Of a stretch of 64,000 nt of DNA, positions 35,861 through 46,285 are shown one piece after another. The translations under genes and the position numbers were made by a program. The notes beneath the pieces are model-generated. The model did not search any database and was not told the origin of the DNA. It worked only from the letters and a program-made list of their open reading frames with translations. Positions within the stretch are counted from its first letter, which is position 1; each line of letters starts with the position of its first letter. Where the stretch lies: NCBI GenBank assembly GCA_948567375.1, contig OX419761.1, forward strand, positions 22,818,501 through 22,882,500. Reading direction: 5' to 3'. The DNA is from Lunularia cruciata. Its lineage: Eukaryota; Streptophyta; Marchantiopsida; Lunulariales; Lunulariaceae.

Positions 35861-37169
35861 CGCCTTCAAGAAGCCCATGATTTACCCATCGCTGGTCACA
35901 TGGGTGTGGACAAGACCTTGGGTACCCTCCAACGTTAATGGTGGTGGCCCAATATGACACAAGATGTTTGAAAATTTGTCCGATCGTGGTGAGAGCTGCC
36001 AACGTAACAAGGCCAGCAACCAAAAGCCAAGTGGACTCCTTCAACCACTTGCCATTCCATCCGCTCGCTGGGAGCATGTGAGCTTAGATCTCATCACATC
36101 TTGCCAAGGACAAAACAAGGACACACCGCAATGGTGGTGTTTGTGGATAAGCTTAGAAAGCAAATCCACTAAGCACCAACCTGTGATACCGTGGATGCTC
36201 CAACCTTAGCGCAAATCTACTTTGACAATGTCTTCAAGCATCATGGGATGCTACGTGTACTCATCTTGGACCATGATCCTTGATTTATTGGGAAGTTTTG
36301 GCAAACACTCTTCTAGATATGTAGCACCAAGCTTGCTTTGTCCATGGCCTATCATCCTCAAATTGATGGACAAAACAAACATGAAAATTGTACATTGGAG
36401 GATATGTTGCGTGCCTTTGTCAATGTCCACCATACCAATTGGGATGAATGTCTTGCAACTGCAGAATATGCAATTCCAAATAGGCAAGCATTGGATTTTC
36501 TCCTTTCTTTCTCAATTTTGGCTAAGATCCGCTTGTTCCAAATTCTCTTCTTGCTCCCCCTCCATCTCAAGTTCCTCATACTTCCACATTCTTGACCACT
36601 ATATCCCACCCTCTCCAACAAGCCAAGTCTCACTTCCTTATTGCTTAAAATTGCCAAAAACAATATGCGGACCACCATCATCATGATCTCACCTTTGAAG
36701 TCGGTGATAAATTCATGCCATCCTCTAGTAACCTCCCTCTCCCAATTGATACCCAAGTTTGAAAACTTGCTCCTAATTGGATAGGACCCTTTGATATCAC
36801 CCAAATTGTCTCTCTTGTTGCTTATCCACTTGCCTTGCCTTGTCATATGCATATCTATCCTGTCTTTCATGTTTCCAAGTTGAAACCCTTTGTTCCTAAC
36901 CACATTTCCTTTTCTTCTTGAGTCCAACCCCCCCTCTTCCTATCCCTATCAATGATCATGAGGAGTACAAAGTTGATTGTATCCTTGCATGTTGCCATAT
37001 TCAACAAGGCCGTCACCAACATATGGAGTACAAGGTCCTTTGGAAAGGGTATCCCCTTCATGATGCCACATGGGAACCTCTTTCTCACCTCAAGAATGCA
37101 CAGACGGCCATCCACGAATTCAAATCTTCATTGGCAATGAGGACATCACCAACTAGTAGCGGGGGAATA
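35861..37169 (+). pseudogene. Gyp-HSE-1 integrase and chromodomain remnant
   Basis: Starts 'HDLPIAGHMGVDKTLGTLQR' (zinc-binding region). Core pieces survive in changing frames: 'NASNQKPSGLLQPL', 'MAYHPQIDGQNKHENCTLEDML' (altered QTDGQTER motif). The chromodomain remains as 'MEYKVLWKGYPLHDATWEPLSHLKN'. Too many stops to be functional. Confidence 0.88.
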
Positions 37170-37535
37170 TGTAATAGTATGGAGTTTAGTGACATAGTTA
37201 GTAAGGCTAACAAAGTAGAGAATAAGCCAAATTAGTCTATATTATTCCAAATGCATCTAGGAAGCTTCTTGGGAAGCTTCCCAACTAGTTAACTTGCGCT
37301 CCAAGCAGGTGGCTTCTAGAAGGAAGCTTCTAGAAGCTTCTAACTAGCTTAGCTTGCATGCCAAGTAGGCGGCTTCTAGAAGGAAGCTTCTTGAGAAGCT
37401 TCTCAAAGGCCTTGTATGCTACTTATAAATACCAAAGCTGAAGCTCATGCTAGGCATTTAGAGTTTTCTCTCATTCAAGTGTCCCAATGTGAGTTTCCAT
37501 TCTCCTATTTCTCTCCTTGGTCTCGGTCTTTTACA
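37170..37535 (+). repeat. Gyp-HSE-1 3' LTR
   Basis: 366 bp, TGTAATAGTATGG to GGTCTTTTACA. The perfect heat-shock element TTCTAGAAGCTTC lies at 37328-37340 and TATAAATA at 37424-37431. It lacks a block present in the 5' LTR. Confidence 0.93.
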
Positions 37536-37540
37536 CCTTG
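37536..37540. repeat. Target-site duplication CCTTG, right copy (Gyp-HSE-1)
   Basis: Exact match to 31960-31964. Confidence 0.95.
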
Positions 37541-37666
37541 GGTAGGCTCTCTCCAGCCTTTTGCTGGAACTCTTGCAAGCTCTTCAACTTGTTAATCCGC
37601 GCTCCTTAGTAGTTTTGCCTCAAACATTAGAAGAACTCCACCATGGGGTTAAACCTTGGTACCACA
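37541..37666 (-). pseudogene. Gyp-C gag fragment between two insertions
   Basis: Minus frame gives 'VVPRFNPMVEFF*CLRQNY*GARINKLKSLQEFQQKAGESLPK', quoted here only as short motifs: ARINKLKSLQEFQQKAGES is the best stretch. It joins in frame to 'AYTRMRRL' at 31959 once Gyp-HSE-1 is removed. CC-3 cuts it at 37667. Confidence 0.85.
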
Positions 37667-38981
37667 TGTAACAACCCGAAAAATATCACTTTTGCGGTAA
37701 TCAAGTAAGTAAAGTTTGTTCCCATAGAGATACTAGTCAAAAATGTCCAAATAAGAAGTCCAATGTCACAATGTAGTGCTTGATTTTGTCTTTAATCTCT
37801 CAGGAAGCAACTACACCTAGAAGAGAGTAACAAGCACTGACTCACAGCCTCGTCACAACAATTTGTCATACTTAATCACAATGCCATCAATTCTTTCCAA
37901 ATAATCTTGATGGTGATGATTCAGGCTCTCCCAAAAATAGTACTTCACAAAACAACTTTACTTCAGAATTGTATTCCACCTCTCCACTGAAGGTACAACT
38001 TCCTCAATTGAAATTGCTTCACATCAACACTACGCTCCATTCACAAATGCAAAATACTACCAATACTACAATTCCTCTCAGATCTATCAAGGCATTGCTT
38101 TGATTGCACTTAAATCAAGATCAAACACACAGAATGAAGATCAAGGCTATGGAATCCAACATCTAACAAGCACATTGACTTGCACTTTCAAATTCTCCAA
38201 ACACTCACAAACACAATCACAAAGTTGATACTCGGAATCAAGCTCAAGCGATGAGCATTGAAATCAGCACTTTGCTTTATCTATTCTCAGAATTATGAGC
38301 ACTGAACAACATATGACTGTGAATGCTACCTTTAAATAGGCAGAGCACTTGACAATTACTAACAACTATACTATTCTTAACAACTCTTCTTACCTGTAGA
38401 TCCAAAATGATAATGCACCTTTTCATATCTGCCTCTTCAAATCTCAAAACTATCACTACTCCTATCCAATGTCTACTTCTTCGGCTTCCAATCCCAAAGT
38501 GACTTCATACACTACTCTATCCTTGGGTTCCACAACTACTAATTCTTCTAACAATTCTAACACTTCTTCTTGTTCTATAATTTTTGTCATAGGTAACCTG
38601 TCTAAATCTCTATCTCCAGACCTACTCTTCTCTAATATCTCCAATGGTCACTCCAAAGACATTTGTACTCCTACCTCATCTACTTCGGGCTTTGCTCTTA
38701 CATCCTTCCAAAGTTTATCTATCTTAAACTTTACTAAATCTAATCTAATTGTGATATTGTCTTCTACTTCCGATATCTTCCTATCTACACAAGTTTTGAG
38801 ACTAATCAGCAAGGCATTCAAATCCTTATACTTTGCATTTCTCCTCCTCATCTCCTGCACTAACAACTTCAACTCATGCAACCTGGTTTCTTCAATCCTA
38901 ACACTGGCTCCTGTACTCAGCATCACATTCATCTTTGTGACAATCTCCTTCAATGGCTCAAGTCTCATTCTTCTCTCACGT
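37667..38981 (-). mobile_element. CC-3: CC-element, 3' part, interrupted by El3-plus
   Basis: Minus orientation. The 3' terminus, on plus TGTAACAACCCG at 37667, matches the ends of CC-2, CC-4 and CC-5. Coding remnant 38968-38462: 'MRLEPLKEIVTKMNVMLSTG', 'LHELKLLVQEMRRR', 'VDEVGVQMSLEILEKSRSGD' ending 'VDIG'. Between 38400 and 37667 is the shared 3' non-coding region. At 38981 the coding sequence is cut mid-coil (after 'RERRMRLEP' read backward) by the start of El3-plus. The rest of CC-3 should lie beyond the right edge of the window. Left flank CCACA would be its target sequence. Confidence 0.85.
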
Positions 38982-39103
38982 TGTCATGTTGTGGTTTGCG
39001 TAGGCCGTAAAAAAATGACTTACCATAGTTTATCTCCATATTAGTGGGGTAGGTTGTATTCTAGATCCAACAGATGAGATGTTGCCATGTGAGCCATCTA
39101 TGT
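38982..39103 (+). mobile_element. El3-plus 5' LTR, first part
   Basis: Begins TGTCATGTTGTGG, matching the 3' LTR start at 56030 and the minus copy at 29486. It continues as GGCCGTAAAAAAATGACTTA to CCATCTATGT, where CC-4 is inserted. The rest resumes at 53272 (TATGTACATGTATGTG). Confidence 0.85.
39099..39103. repeat. Target-site duplication TATGT, left copy (CC-4)
   Basis: TATGT before the CC-4 start at 39104 and again at 53272-53276 after its end. The uninterrupted El3 LTR at 56140 reads CATCTATGTACATG, with a single TATGT. Confidence 0.95.
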
Positions 39104-39485
39104 TGTGGTACTCACATTTTGCATTTTTGATTGTTTTATTTGCATTTTAAAGCAAAAGTAGAGGGTTAGAACCTAAAGAGTGCTACCTTGGGAAGAAATA
39201 AGAAGAAGCGGGGAGGTGAAGTAAAACCCAAAGTCAACCTTGGGTCAAGATGTGAAGAAGAACCCAAAGACAAAGATGGAGAGAGAGAGACTTTGTATTG
39301 GGCGGCACGAGCAGATCCGAAGAACTTGTAACAAATGTCTTCGGAGTCGGTGCAATCAAGAAAGTATGTGGGAAGAAAGTAATGACCTCGGGATCAAGAA
39401 CTTCTTGATAGTGACAGGCAACAACTTCACCCAATCAGAAGTTTGAGAGGAGGAGCAATTAAAGAGTGACTGATTGGCGCAGGAC

Positions 39486-39493
39486 TATAAAAT
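39486..39493 (+). promoter_or_regulatory. Candidate TATA box of CC-4
   Basis: TATAAAAT, 34 bp before the ATG at 39520. CC-5 and CC-6 have TATAAAAA 27 bp before their ATGs, so the position is conserved. Confidence 0.5.
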
Positions 39494-39519
39494 TACAAGC
39501 TGCACAAGAAGGAGGAACA

Positions 39520-40583
39520 ATGTCTAGTCGCTACTTGGTGCCTATTCAGAGTCAACCCAAAGTAATGCAAATTGCAAATCCGCAAAGGAAGAGGAGTGGG
39601 TTAGGATTTTGGGGATGATCTTCCACAAGAGAAAAGTGAGGAAGCAAACCATGACACCAAAAGTGAGCAAGCAGAGTGCGGTGAGAGGGCTTGCAATTTG
39701 TAGATTAGAAGTAATAGCGCAAATCAAAGTCTTGATGAGACTTCGTATCACGTTCTTGGCTGGAACTTCAATTTTCTAGGTTTCATGGTAGAAATTGCAA
39801 CAAGCAATTGTAAAAGATGGCCCAAAACATGAGAGGAAGAGAGGGAATCCCACTCGATGAACGGAGGCAGATTGGAGAGTAGTGTTGGGAAGAGAAGCCG
39901 GAGAGGTAGGAGGTACCACCTTCTATCGGAAGTGTGATGCTTCAGAAGAGACTGCCAAAGTAAGGAAGTCGTTCAATCAACCCCGCACTAAGAATGGGTA
40001 TAAGGTGGATATTTATAGAGACCCTAAGCAGAGAGGAATAGTAAGCGCGATGATGGCCATGTTCAAACCAGAGCGAACCACCTATGTTACTATGCAATAG
40101 GCAGTGTTCTTTCACCAAGTGTTTACGGGAGAGGCAGTAGATTGGGCAAAATGCTTGCATCAAAGAGTGGGGCAGATGATTTCAAGATGGAGAATGGATA
40201 TGCCACCACATTATTTTGTGCCATTTGTAGCACACTTTTATTTTGGGTTGAACTTGCTTACTTTGGAAGAACAAAGTTGAATGCGGTCGCACTTTCATCC
40301 AGATTTACGCAAGGAAGCCAATGCAGATTAGTGATACTATATGGAGAGAGTGCGAGAGAGGGATATGTACTACAAAGAGAGTGGGAGAGAAAAGATCGTA
40401 GCAATTGACCTTCCAAGGGTGCAAAAGAGGGCCAAGCTTGAGAGTCATGTTGCGACAGTACAACCCCAAAAAGTTCCAAAGCTTAACCCAATGGCGGCGA
40501 TAGTGAAGACAAAGGAAGGCATACAAGAAGAGGAAGAAGAATCGGAAGGAGAGACCGGATTGAAGGAAGAAGTGTCGGGCAAA
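39520..40583 (+). pseudogene. CC-4 protein, N-terminal domain
   Basis: Begins MSSRYLVPIQSQPK. After stops it gives 'ADWRVVLGREAGEVGGTTFYR', 'RTKNGYKVDIYRDPKQRGIV', 'FKPERTTYV', 'AVFFHQVFTGEAVDWAKCLHQ' and 'PPHYFVPFVAHFYFGLNLL', then a basic/acidic region ending 'EEEEESEGETGLKEEVSG'. The same domain is cleanest in CC-6. It is cut at 40583 by CC-5 and continues at 44382. Not recognised as a known enzyme. The hydrophobic HFY.GLNLL block vaguely recalls the plant transposon-protein domains that accompany some plant elements; that is only a suggestion. Confidence 0.8.
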
Positions 40584-40969
40584 TGTGGTGCCTACATTTT
40601 TAATTTTTTTTCAAAATAGAGAAGAAGAAGTGTATAGAGAAGTCAGATTGTGCATGTATGGCCAAAGAAGGCAAAGAAAAGAGTCTTTGAGATGAAACCC
40701 AAGGTAAAGTGGCTTTGGGTCGTAAGGCAAAGTACTCGGATTTTCCTTGTCAGCATACAACCCAAAGTAAGGAGTCTTTGTATCAGAGTAGCTCAACCTG
40801 AGGCAAAGACAGTGTAACAACCTTTTTTCGGGGCAAGAAATTCAAAAAGGGACCGTTCAAAACCGACGGCCCATATGTATGAAGTACAATTGACAGTGAT
40901 AGGCACATACAAGAGGTGTGATTTCTTGGTAGAAACTCGAATTGAAGAGAGACGAAGAAAGCACAACTC

Positions 40970-40977
40970 TATAAAAA
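40970..40977 (+). promoter_or_regulatory. Candidate TATA box of CC-5
   Basis: TATAAAAA, 27 bp before the ATG at 40997; same spacing and sequence in CC-6 (62538-62545). Confidence 0.55.
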
Positions 40978-40996
40978 TTGGGCTAATAATGAAGCA

Positions 40997-43584
40997 ATGT
41001 CAAGCAATTTTCCTTTGCCATTGAGAAGTCGTCCTACAGGTGATCGTAGGAAGGGAAGTAGAGTTGAAGACGCACTAGTGTGTAGAGGAGAATTAGAGAG
41101 AGTGAAACCAAGAGACAGTGAGAAAATAGGAGAGATGGGAGGAGGAAAGAAGAACTCCTAATTTGCAGTGAGAAATCATGCAATTTGGAGGTTAGATGTG
41201 ATCACGAGGATTAAAGTCTTGAGCCGAATTTGGATCACCTTCTTGGTGTGGAATTGGAAAGTCAGTTTTCCATGTTTCATGATGGAGATAATCAAGAGTA
41301 AGTGTCTCGATGGCCCCAAGGAAATGGGGAAGAGAGGAAATCCGGCTTGCTGGAAAGAGAGGAAATCCGGCTCGCTAGACAGAGTCGGATTGGAGATTAG
41401 TGCTCGGGAGAGAGGCAGGCATGGAGCAGGGTGCCACATTCTTGAGGAAGGAAGAATTAGTAGAAGAAACCCAAGAAGTGAGGGATGCTTTCTCTTTGAA
41501 GAGAACGAAGAATGGGTATAAGGTTGAGAGTTACAAAGATCCAATGAAGAGAGGGATCTTGAGTGCTCTCATGGAAATCCTGAAGCCAGAGAGAACGACT
41601 TATGTGATGAAACACCAAGCGGTGTTCTTCCATAAGATGTTTGTAGGAGAACCTATCAATTGGGCAAGGTGCTTCTATGGGAGGACAAGACAAATGGTGT
41701 GGAATTTGTGGGATAAGTTGCCTCCACACTACATCATGCCGTTTGTAGCACATTTCTACCTTGGGTTGAATTTGCTCAATTTGGCAGAGCGCAACAAAAT
41801 GGTGTCTCACTTCCATCCCGACTTGAGAAGAGAAGTCGACGTGGAGGAGCAGCAATACATCCTTCAAATCCAAAGCACGGATGAGTACTACGCAAAGACG
41901 GGTAAGAGCGTGGAGATAGAAGTGAGTACTCCAAAGTCAAAGAAGTGGAGTCGGCAAGGAGAAGCTGAAGACAAGACAAGACCTCAGAAAGTCAGGAGAG
42001 GAAACCCGAGGAGAGGTATGATGGTGATTGCGTTAGAAGACAAAGACTCGGAAGGCAAAGTCGAGTGCAAGTCCGAGGACTCGGAACACGAGGAAGAACC
42101 GGAGCTCACACTGCAAAGTGGAGATACAAGTAGCAATAGTGATGAAGCTGGAGAGATGACGTTGGTATCTACTGCTGCTGAAGTTCGGGTGGAGCTCGAG
42201 CAAGAAGATAATGCAAAGTTGGAGGACGAGATACCCGAGCCTAAGGAGAAGAAGTGCACAATTCAGAGGAGTTCGTTCGAGACGCAAGGCAAAGTGTGAA
42301 GCAAGTCTGAGTAAGGCAAAGGAAGAAGCAAATGCTAGCTCAAGAAGTGAGGTGTCTATTCCGATACGAAGACTGCAGAGAAGAAGGCGAGTATTGGGTG
42401 AAGAAGAAGTAAGGAAGGAGATTGCTATGCAAGAGGAAGTAGTTGCGAGTAATGGAGTGGAGTACCTACGGGAAATCGTGTGTCCATTGTTGGTGAAGTT
42501 GGAGCACAGGAAGAAGGAGATGCAGTCAACTTGTCCGAAGGTGAAGATTGTGTTGCAGGTATTGGCGAGAATGGAAGAAGAGAATTTGGAGTTGAAGAAG
42601 AGTATAACCCGAGGTGAGGAGGAAAGGGAAGTACTGCGAGGCAAAGTAGTAGTACAAAATCAAGTTATTGAGGACTTGAAGAGAGAAGCAAGGTATTGAG
42701 AAGAACTTATGAAGAAGAGTGACATAGTGAGGGAAAGACAAGTAGTAGAATATGAAATCTTGAAGCAGCAGTTTGCTGATTCCAGACTTGAAATTATCCA
42801 TGCTTTGGCGAGGGTGGCAGCAAAGGAACAAGAAATTGATAGAGTGATGGAGAGTGTAGAAGAGAAGAAGCAACTATAGCAGCGGGAGTTGACAGTAAGA
42901 TATCATGAAGAAGAGAGATTACAAGAGTTACTTCATAATCAGGAGGAGAAGATTGTGCAGAAGGAGAAGGAGAAAGAAATTGTGAAAGCCGAGTTCAAGG
43001 CAAAGTTAGCAATGTACAGTGAAGATTGGCTTGCAGATCAAGAATGTGAAAGGAAGATGAGATTGGAGCCATTGAAGGAGATTGTCATCAGGATGAATGC
43101 AATGTTAAGTATAGAGGCTAGTATTTGAATTGAAGAGATGAGGCTATACGAGTTGAAGTTGTTGGTGCAGGAGACGAGGAGGAGACAGGCAAAGGATATA
43201 GATTTGAACACGCTATTGATTAGTCTCAGGACTCGTGTAGATAGGAAGATATTGGAAGTCAAAGACAATATCGTGATTAGATTAGACTTAGTAAAATTGG
43301 AGATAGATAAACTTCAGAAAGACGTTAGAGCCAAATCCAAAGTAGATGAAGTAGGAGTGCAGATGTCTTTGGAGTTATGATTGGAGACAATAGAGAAGAG
43401 TGGGTCAGCAGATAAGGAGTTAGATAGATTACCCACTAGTGAAATATCAGATCAAGAAAGAGAATTGTTAGATCTGGTAGAAGATGTAGGAGTTGTGAAA
43501 CAAAAAGACAGAGTAGTAGGAAGTACAGTTACTTTGGGTTTGAGTTTGAAAGCCAAGGAAGAAGTAGACATCGGATCAGATTAG
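40997..43584 (+). pseudogene. CC-5 protein: N-domain, acidic region, coiled coil
   Basis: Most complete copy of the CC-element protein, about 850 codons with defects. Start MSSNFPLPLRSR. A stop near 41159 and a 25-bp tandem duplication (units at 41330 and 41355) shift the frame; the main frame 41400-42299 carries 'KRTKNGYKVESYKDP', 'PERTTYVMKHQAVFFHKM', 'EPINWARCFYGR', 'PPHYIMPFVAHFYLGLNLL' and the acidic 'EEEPELTLQSGDTSSNSDE'. A 2-nt loss near 42270 moves to the coil frame (42300-43584), which has in-frame stops near 42697, 42877, 43126 and 43378. This has Glu/Lys heptads ('LELKKSITRGEEEREVLRGK'), 'MRLEPLKEIVIRMNAM', 'VDEVGVQMSLE' and ends EVDIGSD. No signal peptide or membrane segment. Function unknown; coil suggests oligomerisation, possibly a Gag-like or DNA-binding role. 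Confidence 0.85.
41330..41379 (+). repeat. 25-bp tandem duplication that shifts the CC-5 frame
   Basis: AAGAGAGGAAATCCGGCT begins at 41330 and 41355. CC-6 has one copy. 25 is not a multiple of three, so this duplication alone breaks the protein. Confidence 0.9.
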
Positions 43585-44381
43585 TAACCAATTTGAGATT
43601 TGAGTAGGCAGATATGAAGAGGTGCATTGTCATTTCAGCTCTGCAAGTTTATAGAGTCATTAGGAAGTGGTGCATTAGGAAGATAACTGTTGATTGCTTC
43701 ACTATTAAGAGTGGCATTCGTAGGGAATTGTTGTTCAGTGCTCATTATCTCTGAGAATAGATAAAGCAAAGTGTTGTGAAGCAGTGCTCATCGCTTGAGC
43801 TTGATTTCGAGTATCAACTTTGCAATTGTGTTTGTGAGTGTGTGGAGAAATTCAAAGTGCAAGTCAGAGTGCTTGTTGGATGTTGGATTCCATAGCCTTG
43901 ATCTTCATTCTGCATGTTTGATCCTGAGTGAAGTGCAATCAAAGCAATACCTTGATAGATCTGAGAGGAATTGTAGTGTTGGTAGTATTCTGCATTTGTG
44001 AGTGTAGTGCAAAGTTAATGTGAAGCAATTTTGATCGAGGAAGTTGTGCCTTTAGTGGAATGGTGGAACACAATTCTGAGGCAAAGTTGTTTTACAATGA
44101 AGTGCCATTTTTGAGAGAGCCTGAATCATCACAATCAAGATTGTTTGGAAAGAATTGATGGAGTTGTGATTAAGGAGTGCTAATTTGTGACAAGACTACA
44201 AATTAGTGCCTTTTACTCTCTTTTGGGTGTAGTTTCTACCTGAGAGATTAAAGACGCAACCAAGAAGAACTACAAGTGTTATTGTTTGACTTTGTATTTG
44301 ACCAATTCTGACTCGTATCTCTACGGGAACAAACTTTACTTACTCAATTACCACAAAAGTGATATTTGCCGGTTTGTCACA
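43585..44381 (+). other. CC-element 3' non-coding region (CC-5)
   Basis: About 800 bp after the EVDIGSD stop, shared with CC-1 (1-120 region, minus), CC-2, CC-3 and CC-4. It ends in TTTGTCACA preceded by CGTATCTCTACGGGAACAAA. It is repeated wherever a CC 3' end occurs but is not found at the 5' ends, so it is not an LTR in the ordinary sense. Confidence 0.85.
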
Positions 44382-45864
44382 AAAAAGAAGAGGAGTTCAT
44401 GCTACAAAGCAAAGACTTGAGTAGCGACAGTGAAGGTGAAGCGGAGGTTCAGCAAGTGCAATAGCTGATGAAAGAGGTCAGAAAGCCGAGTCCTGAAGTT
44501 TCCATGATGGAATGAGGTAGTGAGAAAAAGAAGGGAGAAGAAGGCGAGGCACAACCCCAAGCTGCCAAGAGTAAGAATGCTCTGAGTGTATCTGCAGTGG
44601 GGCCCAATAACCTTACTTAGAAACAGGGAGAAAGTTCTGAAGAGGAAACTTTGAAGGTACAAAGATCTCGACTTTGGGGCAAGGTACCAAACATAGAAGA
44701 GTCGGAACCCAAATTCCAAACCAAGGATGCAAGGTGCAAAGGAGTGGACTATTTGTCTAGGGTTGTATGCCCGTTGTTAACAATGTTGTAGCAGAAGAAG
44801 ATGGAGATGATAAGTGCCAAACTTGACATACCAGATGAATTAGCAGTGGTAAAGACCTGGAATGCCAAAACCTCATTGTTACGAAGTAAGCTGACAAGAG
44901 TAGAGATGGAGGTCAAAGAACTTTGGGTTGAGGAGGTTCTTTAGGGTAAGCACTTTGAGGCAACAAGAGAAGAGTTAGTAAAAAATCGTGAGGAAGTGAA
45001 GGAGATGACTACAATGAATGCAAGATTGACAGGAGAACTTGCAGAGGGGCGTGTCGAGTAGATACACTCGAAAGCAATTGTTGCGGTGATAGAGCAAGAG
45101 TTGGAGAGCCTCAAGAAGAGAGCAGCGGAGAAAGATCAGGCCTGGCAGCGAGAGTTGAGGAGCATAGCAGAGAAGAAGATCGGTTGAGAGGGTTGATGCG
45201 AGTAGCAAAGGAACAACTCTTTGTGCATCAGAGGGAGAAGGAAGCATTAAAAGCTCAATTTGAAGATGAGCTTCAGATATATCATAGTGAATTGGAAGAA
45301 GAGAGGAAGAAGAAGAAGCTTATGGTGGTGGAAGAAACTAATGAGGTAGAAGGCGTTGTCAATGAAATTAAGGCCATGCTGAGTACGGAAGTGGAATGTA
45401 AACTCGAAGAGGCAAGGTTGCATGAGCTAAAGTTGCTAGTGCAGGAGACGCGCAAAAGGAAGGCAAAGGATACATAATTAAATAATCTCTTAATCCGGCT
45501 ACGAGATCATGTAGATAGGGAGATGTTAGAGGTGGGGGACAATGTGTGTCTCAGACTAGACCTTATTAGGACAGAGTTAGCTAAACTTTGCAATGAGGTA
45601 GAAGAAGTACGAAGACCCGAAGTAAGAGAAGTAGGAGTGCAGGTGTCTTTGGATTTGACATTTGACACTTTAGAGAAGAGTGGGTCGAAAGATAAAGTAG
45701 TAGAAAGGTTACCCATGACCTCAATTGTAGATCCAAGTGAAGACGTAGTAGAATTGATAGAAGAGTTCGGAGTTATGAAACCCGAGGATAGAGTAGTAGG
45801 AAGTAAAGTTACTTTGGGATTGGGTTTGAAAGCCGATGACGAAGTAGACATCGGATCAGATTAG
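44382..45864 (+). pseudogene. CC-4 protein, acidic region and coiled coil
   Basis: Continuation of the CC-4 frame after CC-5. Opens 'KEEEFMLQSKDLSSDSEGEAE', then 'EETLKVQRSRLWGKVPNIEES', 'GVDYLSRVVCPLL', a coil with 'IEQELESLKKRAAEKDQAWQR', 45184-45477 'MRVAKEQLFVHQREKEALKAQ', 'LHELKLLVQETRKRKAKD', and 45523-45864 'VREVGVQVSLDLTFDTLEKS' ending EVDIGSD. Several stops, for example near 44462, 44760 and 45475. Parallel to CC-5 along its length. Confidence 0.85.
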
Positions 45865-46285
45865 TAACAGTTTTGAGATTTGAAGAAGCAGATATGAAGA
45901 GGTGCATTGTCATTTTGGATCTGCAAGTTAGAAGAGTTGTTATAGAATGGTACAGTTGTTAGAACTGTTGATTGCTTCACTATTTAAGAGTGGCATTCAT
46001 AGTCATATGTTGTTCAATACTCATAATTTTTGAGAATAGTTAAAGCAAAGTGCTGTGAAGCAGTGCTCATTGCTTGAACTTGATTCCAAGTATCAACTTT
46101 GTGTTTGTAATTGTGAGTGTGTGGAGAATTTTGAAGTGCAAGTCAATGTGCTTGTTGGATGTTGGATTTAGGAGCCTTGGTCTTTACTTTGTGTGTTTGA
46201 TCTTGAGTGAAGTGCAATTGAAGTAATGCCTTGACTGATCTGAGAGGAATTGTAGTGTTGGTAGTATTCTATATTTGTGAGTGCA
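45865..46285 (+). other. CC-4 3' non-coding region, first part
   Basis: Matches 43585-44005 of CC-5. Interrupted by Chr-1 after GTGCA (46281-46285) and resumed at 52893/52898. Confidence 0.88.
46281..46285. repeat. Target-site duplication GTGCA, left copy (Chr-1)
   Basis: GTGCA precedes the LTR at 46286 and follows the other LTR at 52893-52897. CC-5 has one copy at the equivalent point (GTGAGTGTAGTGCAAAG). Confidence 0.96.

Larger units (their letters stand above)
31965..37535 (+). mobile_element. Gyp-HSE-1: degenerate full-length chromodomain gypsy
   Basis: Complete but decayed LTR retrotransposon. 5' LTR 31965-32388, PBS at 32390, gag about 32660-33500, protease about 33600-33920, RT 34390-34915, RNase H 35170-35640, integrase 35860-36600, chromodomain near 36955-37100, polypurine tract GCGGGGGAATA just before 37170, 3' LTR 37170-37535. 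Perfect 5-bp duplication CCTTG. Same family as Gyp-HSE-2 but older: many stops, and the LTRs differ by large indels (424 versus 366 bp). Confidence 0.95.
40584..44381 (+). mobile_element. CC-5: CC-element inserted in CC-4
   Basis: 3,798 bp, TGTGGTGCCTACATTTTT to GTTTGTCACA. It splits the CC-4 reading frame. Flanks GCAAA (40579-40583) and AAAAA (44382-44386) match at three of five positions, so the target duplication is eroded. Layout: about 390-bp 5' region, TATA box at 40970, protein 40997-43584, 3' non-coding region 43585-44381. The site at 40812-40816 (GTGTA) is the empty counterpart of the Gyp-HSE-2 insertion point in CC-6. Confidence 0.87.

Noticed and set aside
42033-42644. Long minus frame of 203 residues opposite the CC-5 protein
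   Set aside because: Shadow of the Glu/Lys-rich coding strand; Ser/Leu/Phe-biased as expected for antisense of a coiled coil.
43585-44381. CC 3' region as a conventional LTR
   Set aside because: It recurs at every CC 3' end but not at the 5' ends of CC-4, CC-5, CC-6 or CC-2, so the elements are not bounded by it on both sides.
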